A stretch of DNA of 64,000 nucleotides. Origin: Rhizoctonia solani (taxonomy: Eukaryota > Basidiomycota > Agaricomycetes > Cantharellales > Ceratobasidiaceae). How positions within the stretch are numbered: position 1 is the stretch's first letter; every line of letters begins with the position of its first letter. The stretch is taken from contig NC_057382.1 of NCBI RefSeq assembly GCF_016906535.1, forward strand, positions 744,001 through 808,000, written 5' to 3'. The notes beneath the pieces are model-generated. The model saw only the letters and a list, made by a program, of their open reading frames with translations, did not search any database and was not told where the DNA came from. A program made the translations under genes and the position numbers. This document shows positions 23,144 to 34,820 of the stretch, piece after piece.

Positions 23144-23596
23144 CCAGCTCTGTGGTGCCAAGATCTTCACCAAGCTGGACCTAAGATGGGGTTACAACAA
23201 CATCCAAGTCAAGGAAGGCAACAAATGGAAAACTGCCTTCTGGGCCAAGTACAGGTTATACAAATCACTGGTTATGACCTTTGGCCTGACAAATGCCCAT
23301 GCTGCCTTCCAGCACTTCATGAACAAACTGTTCAAGGACTTGCTTGATGTCTGTGTCATCATCTACCTCAATGATATCTTGATCTACTCCAAAAATGATG
23401 CCAACCACTCTAAACATGTCCATGAAGTCCTATGCTGCCTGATGGAAAACCAGTTTTTCTGCAAAGCATCAAAGTGCACATTCCATGTGACTTTGGTAGA
23501 ATACCTGGGGATTGTTGTTTCTGATGAGGGATTCAGTTTGGATAAACTCAAAATCCAGGCAGTTCAGGATTGGCCTATGCCCACCAAGGTCATGGA

Positions 23597-24177
23597 TGTT
23601 GTAGACACACTTGATACCAGAGAATTCATTCCCATTTTCTCAAATTTAAACTAACACAAACAGACAACATTTTCAATCATGTGACCTTGGTGCTTATATC
23701 TTATGCTAAGCACCAAGCCATGTCCCCATCCATGCTTACTCATCATAAGTAGCCAGGTCCACCTGATGGCATCATTATGACACATCAGTGACATGTATGC
23801 ATGAGTAAGGCTGCAGTCAGAGCAGGGTTCTCATTGGATATGATATTTGATATGTATAATTGCAAATAGCTTGCACTCTGTAATAGATAAGGAGGCCAAC
23901 CAACCATGGTAACACCCAGGTCAATTACCTCTTGATGCTTCATCACATTGTACAAGGGCCCTATGCCCAGTAACACTTAGTTAGCTACATCCACACTGCC
24001 TTAAGCAGCCTCTACATTGTACTTAGATAGCTTGCTGCTGTCCATAAGATGCTGGTTGCTGTAGTAAAGTTAGTTGTTGTTGTATGTAGCATCCTCACTG
24101 CATTAAGTGGTTCTTACTTGTATCCCACATGGCTGTAAGCACCTGCTGCCTTGACATCCTTACAGATGTCTAGGACA
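23597..24177 (+). mobile_element. Solo LTR-A, 581 bp, degenerate TSD
   Basis: TGTTGTAGAC...TGTCTAGGACA, the same length as the copy at 22,563. It interrupts the RT between PMPTKVM and VQSFLGF. Flanks ATGGA and AGGAG match only partly. AAGGA, one base over, matches 4 of 5. Confidence 0.88.
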
Positions 24178-25845
24178 AGGAGGTCCAGTCCTTCCTAGGT
24201 TTTGCCAATTTCCTACAACAGTTTGTGGCCAACTTTAGTCATATGGCCTGTCCTCTCCATAACCTAGTGAAAAAGGATATACCATGGAGATGGACTCAAA
24301 GGAGCAGGAGGCATGTGACAGTCTCAAGGGAGCAATCACCAATGCCCCTGTACTGGCTAATGCAGATCCTAGTAAACCCTACTTCTTAGAAACCAACACA
24401 TCTGGTGCTGCTTTGGGATCCATTCTTAGCCAATGCCAAGAGGACAGACAACTACACCCCCTGGGTTTCCTATCAGAATCCTTCAAAGGCACAGAACAAA
24501 ACTACAATACTCACAACAAGGAACTACTAGCAATCATCTGTTCTTTTGAGTATTGGCACATATTCTTGGAAGGTACCCAACATCCTGTCACTGTGTTCAC
24601 CAACCATAGGAACTTAGAATATTGAAAGGAATCTTGCATGTTCATTGCTGCCATGCACAATGGCACCTTCTGTTAGCCAGATACAATTTCCACATTGTAT
24701 ACCAACCAGGAAAACAGTCTGGTAAACCAGATGCACTCTCCTGCTGCTCCAATCCAGCTGATATTCCCTGTGCCACTCAAACAATGCTCCCAGACCCTGT
24801 ATTTGCCAACATTGCCTTAGTACTACCAGAAAAGGAACTACAGCACCTGATCAAGGCCAGCCTAGACCAAGACAAATCCCTGGAGGAAATCCTTACATTC
24901 CTTCAGAACAAGTCAAGGCACCCCTGTCCATCAAACAAGCATTTAAGGACTACCAAATGGAGGCTGGCTTACTCTTCTACCAAGGACACATCATGGTCCT
25001 GGATGTTGGCACCTTACAAACAGACTTGTTGAGGGTTCTCCATGACAACCCATTGGTGGGACACCCAGAATGGCAATGCACCCTAGAACTGGTTTCATGG
25101 AATTATTACTGGCCAGGGATACAAGTAGACACCTACTGGCATGTGGATTCCTGTGAAACTTGCCAACAAATTTGGAAACCAAAGTATGCTCCAATTCCTC
25201 CTCTACCACTCAAGCTGGCACTGTGCCCCTGGCAACATGTGTCCTACAACATGATTGTAGACCTACCTAAGGACAGCAACTGTGATTCCATCTTGGTCAT
25301 TGTGGATAGCTTCAACAAATATGTCATTTTGGTGGAATGCTTGAAAAAGCTCAAAGCTCTGGAATTGACAGACCTGTTCCTATGCCACATATGGAAGAGG
25401 CAAGGTGTCCTAGATGTCTGTTAGGACGTTGAGGAGATGGCACTTGTGGCTGCAGAGTACAAGTATGAGAAGGTTGTTTAAGGCAACAAGGGAGCTAGCT
25501 ACAGCTACAAACAGCTATCTACAACAACAAAACCACTTAAGGTGATTGCAGGCTATCTAAGTACAGTGAGGAGCCACTGTAGGGTGGTTTAGGCTATTGA
25601 CTTAGTAGTTACTGGCTGTAAGGCCTTGTACACTGAGTAGGATGCAACAAGAGGTAATTGACCTGGGTGTTACAATGCTTGGTTGGCCTCCTTATATATT
25701 ACAGGGTGCAAGCTTTTTGCAAGAACATATATCAAATACTATAACCAATAAGAACCCTGCTCTGACTGCAGCCCTACTCATGCATACATGTCACTGATGT
25801 GTCATAATGATGTCATCAGGTGGAGCTGGCTACATATGCTGAATA

Positions 25846-26125
25846 TGTTGAAATATCAGTCTCACGGAACTGTACATGTAATCCTTACACATATATTTAC
25901 TTACGTTTGGATGTATGAGTATAAATGTGTTCTTTATCAATTCTTGTGTACCTCAGTTCACTACCATATAGTAGAGCTGAGGTACATATCATATCTTTCT
26001 ATTCTGTTCATGTATGCTTATAATCCTGTAGATACAATATTGTTTAGGTACAGTATACACAAGAGTTCACTACCATATAGTAGAGCTGAGATACAATATT
26101 GTTTAGCTCTACGTGTCTTTCAACA
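25846..26125 (+). repeat. Copia 5' LTR
   Basis: 280 bp. It contains a repeated block GTTCACTACCATATAGTAGAG (two copies about 110 bp apart) that holds the inverted repeat CTACCATATAGTAG. Confidence 0.95.
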
Positions 26126-26144
26126 GGTTATGAGCCCCGCCACA
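26126..26144 (+). promoter_or_regulatory. Copia primer-binding site (half tRNA-iMet type)
   Basis: GGTTATGAGCCCCG directly follows the LTR. It is complementary to the anticodon stem-loop end (...GGGCUCAUAACC) of initiator tRNA-Met, not to a tRNA 3' end. Drosophila copia primes this way from a cleaved tRNA-iMet. The gag ATG (26,130) lies inside the PBS. Confidence 0.75.
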
Positions 26145-29100
26145 CCTGACACTAAACCCAACAAAGAGACCAAACTTGACAAACAAATATATTATACTAT
26201 GTCAAACAAGAATACATATCTCAATAAATAGACCTACAAAATTCCGTTGCTCAAGGACAATGGATCCAACTACACAGCATGGAAATTCAGGCAGACAATG
26301 GTCCTTTGCATGCAAAAGTTACTCAGCATTGCTACGGGAGCTGAACCAGCACCAGTTGCACTTACCAGCAAAGAAGCAAAAGACAGCATCAAAGTGTCCC
26401 AACAGGCCGAAAAAATGGCAAAATGGAAGCAGCGGGACAACAAGGCATTCTTGCAAATCACCCTCAATATGGAGGATGGTGTCATGAACAACATTGTTGA
26501 TACAACATTGGCAAACAAAGCCTGGACGCGGATTATCAAGCGCTGGGAAGGCAAGGGCATGCAATTGCTGTCCTTCCTATACCAACAATTAATGAGCACA
26601 AAAATTGAGGAAGAAGAGGACCTTACCACCGGGTTCAATTTGATAAAATCAACAGTCTCAAAAATCAAGACACTTGGAGAGTCCATCAGCAATTTCCTAC
26701 TTGCTCAGATAATCATGAATGCGCTCCCACCATCCTATGCAATTGTCAGCACCGTCATCCAGACATCTACGCAGCAGGCAGCCATCACATCCAATGCCAT
26801 ATGCAAAGCCACATTACAAGAGGAAGAACGTCGGCAAAAAGGTGGAGGGATTACCGCAATGTTTGCGCAATTGTTGAAGGGCAAATCTATGACAAGAAAA
26901 TCAGCAAGGAACAACCCAAAAGGGAAGAGGAAGGACTTAGGTCCCCCTTGCGCCAACTGCTCAAAGCCTGGTCACACCAAGCAGGAATGCTGGGCAAAAG
27001 GCGGTGGAGCCAAAGGCACTGGTCCCTGGCAGAGACAGCAGAACTCAAAGCAGTCAAAGGACAAGTCCAACAAGTCCCAAGCCAACACATCAAAAGGCAA
27101 CTCCGCTAAGGTTGCCGTAACAGATAAATCAGGCAATTCCTCTGTAGGCCCCAAGATATATGCGCTCACTGTATTGGACAAATTGTCACATAACAAGAAC
27201 ACCTGGCTACTTGATTTGGGTGCATCAAGACACATGACGCCAAATCGGCATTGGTTCTACACCTACCAGACACTAACACCACCAATCCAAATTCAAGTGG
27301 GCAATGGGAACTTGATCCCTGCAATTGGTGTTGGCCAAGTTCATGTAATGTTATACAACCGTCACGGCGTCAAAACTCCTGCGTTCATAAAGTCTGTGCT
27401 ACATGTACCCAAATTGAATGCAAACTTAATGTTGGTCAAAGAACTCACCCAGGAGGCACCAATGTGCTCTTCTGTAAATCATTTGGCGCAATTCTTGTAG
27501 GTGACCAAGGCAACGGGCCTGAAATAGGCTTTGCTAGAGAAACATCTGGTCAGCTATACAAAGTTAAATGCGTTGTAAAACATACCAAGGTTGACACATA
27601 CATGGCTATTGTTGAGTCCAAAAGCATCAACAACAGGGACAATATTGATGCAGGTGAATTTGTTGCATATGCCACCGGGAAAATTGCACACGCAGACCTC
27701 AAGACCTGGCACAGACAATTGGGTCATGTCAGCTATGAGTACGTTCTTGACATGTTTTGGAACGGCTCAGTACATGGAATGGACATTGTAGGAAAGCGCT
27801 CACCTCCACAATCTCCATGCAAACCTTGCCTCAAAGGCAAACATGCATGTGCACCATTTGTTCCATCACAATCCACCTTGTCTGCAGTCCTTCAACTTAT
27901 GCATAGCAATCTCCACGGCCCAGCTGCAGTCCAAGGGATTGGCAGGATTTGATTCTTTGCAATAACAATTGACAATAAGTTGTGCAAAATTTTTGTGCAC
28001 CTACTAAAGTCAAAGGACAAATACCTGGCCCAATTTAAAGAGCTCAAAGCGTCAGTCAAAAACCTTACGGGTAATAAAATCAAAGTGTTGCACACCAATG
28101 GAGGAGGCAAATACACCTCAAACGCCTTTGAAGACTGGCTATGCAGCAAGGGAATTGAACACCAAAAGACCAAGGCAAACTCGGCAAAAAGTAATGCCGT
28201 AGCCAAGCACGTGATAAGGACATTAAACAACTCCAAACAATGTATGCGCGCCAATGCCAACTTACCGGACAAATTCTGGGGCTACGCCATACTCCACATG
28301 GCGTACATATCAAACGTTACCCCAAAGACCTCTCTAAATGGTTGAACGCCCAAAGAGGTATTTTCAGGCCAAACTCCCAATGTAGTTCAACTTTGTATTT
28401 TTGGCTGCACGGCATGGGCAAGAATACCCAATAATAAGTGTACTAAGCTACAACATTGGTTGATGAAATGCACGTACCTGGGCTTTGCACCAAATCAAAA
28501 GGCGCATTTACTTGTTCAACAAGAAACTGGAAAGATCCTAACCTCCCGAGACGTTGTATTTGATGAAGGAATCGGAAATCGTCATTGGGTAATACTAGAA
28601 ACCTACAAGGACGACTCTAGCGCTGAAAACAAGCCAAAATCCAACGCTCACAACTCTAACGCCAAAAACAAACCAAAGCCCAAGACTCACAACTCAAATG
28701 CTGAAACCAAACCAATGGAAAATCCACCAGCAGCAGAGCCGGTAACATTTCAACGCTCAACTCAACCCTCAAAACCTCCTCAACAGTATGGGGCAAATGT
28801 GGGCACTGAAGATGCATGGTTAATGCATATAAACGCAATGGTAGAGGCATTTTACACTGCTCTAGCCGCTCCCCCAACAACCTTTGCTGAGGCAATGTCC
28901 CGCGTAGATGCTCAAATGTGGATGGGCGCTATGAACAAAGAGTACAACTTGATTACTAAGCACAGTGTGGGAAGACAAGTTAAGCAACCTATTGGAAGAA
29001 ATGTGGTTGAATGCAAATGGGTTTTTGGGTACAAGGTAGGTCCAAATGGCAAAATACTACGGTATAAAGTCAGACTGGTTGCAAAAGGATACTCTCAGCG

Positions 29101-30403
29101 TCCAGGTATTGATTTTGAAGATACGTCCTCACCTGTTGCAAATTCCGACTCCACGCGTACACTCCTGGCCAAAGGTACAAGCAAAGATTACAACATAATT
29201 CAGCTCAATATCAAGACTGCCTTCTTACATGGCACAATCAAGGAGGAGATATACATGGAGCAGCCAGAAGGCTTTGAGGACGATCCCGTGAAATACGTTT
29301 GGCGGCTTGAGAAGGCACTATACGGCCTCAAGCAAGCAGCGCAAGCATTTTATTCTCAACTACGCAAAGTTCTCAAACAGATTGGGTTTACCTGATGCAA
29401 CTCCAACCATGCTGTCTTTCATAGGCAAAATAAAAATAACATTGCATTTATTGTAGCTCACATAGACAACATGCTATTAATCGGCAAACCTTGTACCTTT
29501 CTTGAGGAAATCAAGTCCAAAATGGCAAAAGTTTTTGAACTTGTCAATCTAGGAGAGCCAAAGATGTTTGTTGGAGTGTCAATTCATCAAGATTGCAATG
29601 CCGGAACCCTCAAAATATTGCAAGAACAATACATTGAAGAAGTCCTAAAAAGAATCAATATGAACAATTGTAAGCCAAGCAACACGCCTATGGCCGAATC
29701 GCCAAATCTACCAAAACTCAACTCACTGACTGTCAACCAAGCCCTATACCAGCGTGGCATTAGTTTGCTGATGTATGCTATGGTACAAACACAGCCCAAC
29801 ATTGCATATGCAACCAGCCTGTTGGCCCAGCACTCCGCAAACCCAGGGCACAAGCACTGGAACGCATTCAAGCGTACTCTGCGGTATTTAAAGGGCACAA
29901 AGGACCTCAGTATAGTTTACAAGAAGTCAAAAGGATTGGAACTCACCGGTTACGTTGATGCCAATTACGCAGGCAATCCAAACACCAGTCAATCAACTAC
30001 CGGGTGGACTTTCATGATAGGCGGGGCAAGTATTGCATGGTCATTGAGAAAACAGCTGACAATCTTGCTATCAAGTATGGAGGCCAAATACATTGCTGCT
30101 GCAAGTGCTACACGCAAGCTAATTTGGCTTTGCCAATTTCTATCAGAACTCAATTTACTCCCCAAAGGGCCAACAACTTTACTTACCAATAATCAATTGA
30201 GTATGGCTCTTGCAAAGAATCCAATCAATCACCAGAACACAAAGCATATCCAAATTAAACACCATTTTATTTGTGAGATGATTGAATTGAAGGAAGTTGA
30301 CTTACAATACATCCTGACCAACAAGCAGGTGGCCAATATACTTACTAAGCCACTCAGAAGAACCAAGTTCCCCAGCTTTGTTGCTGATATGGGCATGTCT
30401 TAA
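26130..30403 (+). pseudogene. Copia gag-pol pseudogene
   Basis: ATG 26,130 is in frame with the gag body; a TAG interrupts near 26,229. Gag has a zinc knuckle CANCSKPGHTKQEC (~26,950-26,990). The protease motif is DLGAS where DSGAS is usual. A frameshift near 27,490 leads to integrase WHRQLGHVS...CKPCLKGKHA. A stop lies near 27,950. The integrase core has LHTNGGGKY and NAVAKHV, so usual Asp and Glu appear as Asn and Lys. A frameshift lies near 28,345. RT includes FLHGTIKEEIYMEQPEGF and ends at a stop at 29,395. RNase H has GYVDANYAGN and the C-terminus NKQVANILTKPL. It is inactive. Confidence 0.9.
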
Positions 30404-30436
30404 TTTTCCTTTTGTCTCTGTTATCCTGAGTGGGCG

Positions 30437-30716
30437 TGTTGAAATATCAGTCTCACGGAACCATACATGTAATCCTTACGCATATATTTACTTACGTTTG
30501 GATGTACAAGTATAAATGTGTTCTTTATCAATTCTTGTGTACCTCAGTTCACTACCATATAGTAGAGATGAGGTACGTATCATATCTTTCTATTCTGTTC
30601 ATGTATGCTTATAATCCTGTAGATACAATATTGTTTAGGTACAGTATACACAAGAGTTCACTACCATATAGTAGAGCTGAGATACAATATTGTTTAGCTC
30701 TACGTGTCTTTCAACA
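30437..30716 (+). repeat. Copia 3' LTR
   Basis: 280 bp, preceded by a short purine-rich GAGTGGGCG. See the full element for comparison with the 5' LTR. Confidence 0.95.
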
Positions 30717-31748
30717 GAATAAGCATGAATGAAGGCATGGCTTGTCACTTAGCATAAGATATAAGCACCAAGGTCACATGATTGAAAATGTTGTCTGTTT
30801 GTGTTAGTTTAAATTTGAGAAAATGGGAATAAACTCCCTGGTATTGAGTGTGTCTACAACACATGGCATGCCTGAGAAAACAGTCTCAGACTGCAGTTGG
30901 GTCTTCAACAACAAGTTCCTTAAAGTACTGTACTAATGCCTTGAGATAGACCCCCATTTCTCATTGGCTTATCACCCACAGAGCAACAGGCAAACAGAAT
31001 GGGTCAACCCTACAGTAGAACACTTCCTAAGAGCATACTCTGGAGTCAATCAAAAGGACTGGGTAAAATGGCTCCCCATGGCTGAGTTTGCATATAACAA
31101 TGCAGTTCATACCAGCACCAGCAAATCCCCATTCAAAGCACTGTATGAATGGGAACTTGCCTTAACCCCAAGCAATGTACCTACAGACATCTTGGAAGCC
31201 AACAACCTGGCCAACCAGATGGAAGCTCAATGGCAAGAAGTAGAGGCAGCTCTCTGGCAATCCAAGTCATGTATGGTAGCCAGAGAATCAGGAGAACCTA
31301 TGCAATTTGAGGTTGGGGAGGAAGTTTGGCTGGATGCCAAGAATGTCAAATTGAAGACCCTGAGCCCCAAGCTAATAGAACAGCAGCTAGGACCCTTCAA
31401 AGTCACTGAAAAGATCTCCAATTGTGCCTACTGCCTTGAACTGCTGCCCACAATGAGAATCCACAATGTCTTCTACATGAGATTATTGTCAAAAGTCAAA
31501 CAGGACAAGAAGCATGCCTTTGAAAGTTGCCCCCTACCAGTCACAATCAATGGAGAAGAGGAATACAAGGTGGAAGGGATCACAGACATGGAAGAGAGAA
31601 ACAGTGAATGGTTTTTCAGGGTGAAATAGAAGGGCTATGGATCAGAGGAAAATACCTGGGAACCCAGGGAAAACTTCAAGAATGCTGAAAAAATCCTGAA
31701 AGATTTTGAGAAAGAAATGAGGAAAAAGGCCTTTAAGAGGGGGGGCAG

Positions 31749-32000
31749 TGTTGTAGACTCAGTCAATACCAGGGAATTTATTCCCATTTTCTCAAATTTA
31801 AACAAAGTTAAACAAACAATATTTTCAATCACATGACCTTGGTGCTTATATCACACACAAGTGCCAAGCCACATCTCCATCTGTGCTTACCAATCATACA
31901 TAGCCACTTCCACCTGATGACATCATCATGACATCTCAGTGACACATATGCATGAGTAAGGCTGCAGCTAGAACTGGGTTCTTATTGGTTATAGTTTTGC
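31749..32000 (+). repeat. Gypsy-A 3' LTR, truncated by palindrome
   Basis: Follows the purine tract AAGAGGGGGGGCAG. Begins TGTTGTAGACTC and tracks LTR-A to TTTTGCATATA, where the palindrome starts. The expected downstream LTR-A sequence is not found beyond the palindrome. Confidence 0.85.
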
Positions 32001-33470
32001 ATATACAGTTGCATGCAATTCAAATGCAACATGTGATTGCATTCCACAAAAATGTGTGCACACTGGGAACAGTTGAGATATTGACATAGATGTATTAGTT
32101 GAAAGTCTAGACACATATTATCAGACTCTAAGTACAAAATGTCTTAGAGATTGAAAGTGTCTATGCATGGGAGCACCCTTGTGTTTTGTGCTTGGTGTTG
32201 CATTTGATTTGCAAATGCTTACCAACTTCCCCATGCCTCAAAGATTTTGGTCTATCTTGACCATTTCTGGGCTGATTTTGATAGTTAAAAATATGTGAAA
32301 TGCTTCTAGTATATGATATAGCAACATATACAAGATATGAGAAGATAAAATCTATAAATAAATGTGATATGGACATAGATTGTACAAATGAGATTCCCCC
32401 CCCCTATTTTGTATGATACTCCAGACTCAGGAAGCCAGTGAAGGGCATAAGCTATCAGTGCACTTTTGATGGTATGGTGACTATACTAAAAGTACCAGAT
32501 AAGGACTTGGCCAAGAAGATAATGAGACAAGGCTAATATACAACAAATCTAGGATATCCCCCCAAATTCACTAGGTAGCCATACCATACAGAAAGCAGGT
32601 AGCAGGTTCATACTTGTCTAGAATGTAGCTAGCACAGACCTAAGTACTCACACAAAGTTTGAATCCAAGAGCTGAGAAACTGAAAATATGAGAGACCATG
32701 CACCATAAAAGTCTGCATTCATACATGATCTTAATAGGAAATTAACCAAAATTCTATAACTGAACTATTGAATGGTCTCTCATATTTTCAGTTTCTCAGC
32801 TCATGGATTCAAACTTTGTGTGAGTACTTAGGTCTGTGCTAGCTACATTCTAGACAAGTATGAACCTGCTACCTGCTTTCTGTATGGTATGGCTACCTAG
32901 TGAATTTGGGGGGATATCCTAGATTTGTTGTATATTAGCCTTGTCTCATTATCTTCTTGGCCAAGTCCTTATCTGGTACTTTTAGTATAGTCACCATACC
33001 ATCAAAAGTGCACTGATAGCTTATGCCCTTCACTGGCTTCCTGAGTCTGGAGTATCATACAAAATAGGGGGGGGGAATCTCATTTGTACAATCTATGTCC
33101 ATATCACATTTATTTATAGATTTTATCTTCTCATATCTTGTATATGTTGCTATATCATATACTAGAAGCATTTCACATATTTTTAACTATCAAAATCAGC
33201 CCAGAAATGGTCAAGATAGACCAAAATCTTTGAGGCATGGGGAAGTTGGTAAGCATTTGCAAATCAAATGCAACACCAAGCACAAAACACAAGGGTGCTC
33301 CCATGCATAGACACTTTCAATCTCTAAGACATTTTGTACTTAGAGTCTGATAATATGTGTCTAGACTTTCAACTAATACATCTATGTCAATATCTCAACT
33401 GTTCCCAGTGTGCACACATTTTTGTGGAATGCAATCACATGTTGCATTTGAGTTGCATGCAACTGTATAT
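32001..33470. repeat. 1.47 kb near-perfect palindrome (foldback element)
   Basis: Arms 32,001-32,698 and 32,772-33,470 are inverted copies around a ~73 nt spacer centred at 32,735.5. Only a few mismatches are seen over ~698 bp. The outer ends read TATACAGTTGCATGCAA, which resembles a Tc1/mariner end next to TA. No transposase is inside. The left flank is LTR-A and the right flank is reversed LTR-B, so it sits at a rearrangement junction. The matching 71-codon frames in each arm are a by-product of symmetry. Confidence 0.92.
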
Positions 33471-33738
33471 ACCCAAGGGTTAGCTAATTATAAATAGATA
33501 AGATGTGAGAAAAGGAATCAAGGTATGTGATAAGAACCATGCTGCAGGCTGTGCAGAAGTGTGTTTGATATCTAAGCACTCTTGTCACAGCATCTTGGCA
33601 GGTCTTGCTGCAGCATCTTGGCTTGGTAAGTGCCAAGATCACATGACTCACAAAGTGAAGATATGGAGTCTGTAAAAAATAGTAAAAATGATAGAAGAAG
33701 TAGAGGAATCTGGTGGTATTGTTTGTTAGGTTGCAACA
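33471..33738 (-). repeat. LTR-B-type 3' LTR, truncated
   Basis: In reverse it begins TGTTGCAACCTAAC after the purine tract and follows LTR-B through the TGTGATCTTGGCACTT module before ending at the palindrome. Confidence 0.75.
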
Positions 33739-34461
33739 TTTTCCCCCCTTTAAAGGCTCTTGGCAGAGTCACAAGCCTTTTTGACTCTTGCTTGGTTAAA
33801 ATGCCTGATCTCATCTTTTTAGTTTTCCATAAGTGCTTCAGGTTCCCAGAAATTATCTTCTGGGCCATCCCTTCCATTTGACCAGGTAAAATCATTTTCC
33901 TTTTTGCCTTTTTGAGTCAATAAAATGTTTGACTTCAAATTCTTCTTCTCCTCCAATTGTCTTGGGTGTAGGGTGTTCCAGAAAGGGTTGACTTGGCAAT
34001 TCATGAGCCTAGGATAACAATCCCATGTAGAAGATGTTGTGGATTCTCAGGGTCTCCAAGGAGCTTTAGGCAGTAGGTGTGGCTTGAAATTCTCTCTGTG
34101 ACTACAAAGGGACCTAGGTGTTTTGGGTCTATTTTGAAACAGTTTGTGCAGAGTTGAATGTTTTTTCTGTCTAACCAGACTTTTTTGCCTATTGAGAATT
34201 GTTATAAACAGAGGAAAATAGAACTAGCCAGAATTGAACCAGCTTGACCACTAAGCCATAGAGCCCTATTATTCCTCTGCTGACAACCCATGATTACACC
34301 TGCTACCCCCCAAATTTGGGCTTGGGCCAGCATGCAACCACTTGTACTGGTCATGTGACCATGCCCAGGACACAATCCTTTGCTGACACTGTCTTTCATG
34401 TGGGGATGAAATGGCCAGGTTTAGAGAAGGAATCAATGACTACTAGGATGGTGTGGTAGCC
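33739..34461 (-). pseudogene. Gypsy-B remnant (integrase to chromodomain), split by element K
   Basis: From high to low coordinates: an integrase piece VVIDSFSKPGHFIPT (~34,376-34,461), then element K, then the pre-chromodomain segment GKKVWLD and frame-shifted chromodomain (NGRDGPEDNFWEPEALMEN), ending LPRAFKGGKML before the LTR. About 500 bases of integrase core present in Gypsy-B1 are missing across element K. Confidence 0.75.
34200..34372 (-). mobile_element. Element K copy 1: 173 bp tRNA-like mini-LTR-like element
   Basis: Exactly the same length as the copy at 47,448-47,620 and about 90% identical by eye. In reverse it runs TGTCCTGGGCA...TTTATAACA. It contains box-A-like TGGCTTAGTGG and box-B-like GGTTCAATTC. 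Flanks AGAAT and CAATC do not match, and the two sides come from Gypsy-B points ~500 bp apart, suggesting a deletion between two K copies. Confidence 0.8.
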
Positions 34462-34712
34462 TGTTACACCCTCTTAACTTATAGCACCAAAGTTACACCA
34501 TTTTTCTATTATTGTTAGTATTTTTCCAAACTCTGTATCTTTAGTTTTTCAATCATGTGATCTTGGTGCTTATTATGCTGCAATGCCATGTCAAAATGCT
34601 GTGCCAAGGGCACTTACCACAAATCCATGCTTCTGTACAGCCTGCAGCACACTTTTCTTTCACACAGACACTTCTTTTCTCACATGCACAGACCATATGT
34701 AGATAGTTCCTT
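34462..34712 (+). repeat. LTR-B-type solo LTR, truncated
   Basis: Starts TGTTACACCCTC inside Gypsy-B integrase and follows LTR-B through AATCATGTGATCTTGGTGCT. It stops near CTTA where a Tc1-like end begins. Every CpG of the 17,670 copy in this block is TpG or CpA here. Confidence 0.75.
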
Positions 34713-34820
34713 TTCTTACACTGAGCAGCAAAAGTATTGCAGGTCAGGAGAGGTCAAAAATTTATCTCCATTGCTGAGCATCCAATCAGTGAATCCCATC
34801 CAAATTATACTGACACATGT
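34713..34820. other. Possible Tc1/mariner terminal fragment
   Basis: About 108 bases starting CACTGAGCAGCAAAAGTATT directly after TA in the LTR. The start resembles Tc1/mariner ends. No gene or partner end is seen; LTR-H begins at 34,821. Confidence 0.35.

Larger units (their letters stand above)
25846..30716 (+). mobile_element. Full-length Ty1/Copia element, 4,871 bp, TSD GAATA
   Basis: Two 280 bp LTRs (25,846-26,125 and 30,437-30,716) starting TGTTGAAATATC and ending TTTCAACA, with exact GAATA at 25,841-25,845 and 30,717-30,721. The LTRs differ at about 7 sites, mostly transitions (~97.5% identical by eye), so insertion is moderately recent. Domain order gag, protease, integrase, RT, RNase H defines Copia. 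The coding region is broken in at least five places. Confidence 0.95.
25406..30861 (-). mobile_element. Solo LTR-A (reverse) containing a Copia element
   Basis: Starts TGTCCTAGATGT at 25,406 and ends GTCTACAACA at 30,861. Removing the Copia and one TSD leaves 580 bp. Flanks are CAAGG and CATGG (4 of 5). Integrase coding joins in frame across it (HIWKRQ to GMPEKTVSD). Confidence 0.9.
22413..31748 (+). pseudogene. Gypsy-A pol pseudogene, split by three LTR-A insertions
   Basis: Exon-like pieces lie at 22,413-22,562, 23,149-23,596, 24,178-25,405 and 30,867-31,748. Joined, they read RT (VMFVPKKDGS, IFTKLDLRWGYNNIQ, IIYLNDILIYS, so YLDD has become YLND), RNase H (ETNTSGAALGS), integrase zinc domain (GHPEWQ...CETCQQ), integrase core and chromodomain (EEEYKVEGITDM...KGYGSEENTWEP). 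A TAG in the chromodomain (near 31,628) looks like TGG to TAG. Gag, protease and the 5' LTR are missing. The product would be a chromovirus polyprotein; it is dead here. Confidence 0.85.

Noticed and set aside
32161..33310. Two identical 71-codon frames (32,161-32,376 reverse, 33,095-33,310 forward)
   Set aside because: They are mirror images in the palindrome arms. No family motif, and sequence identity comes from symmetry, not from coding selection.
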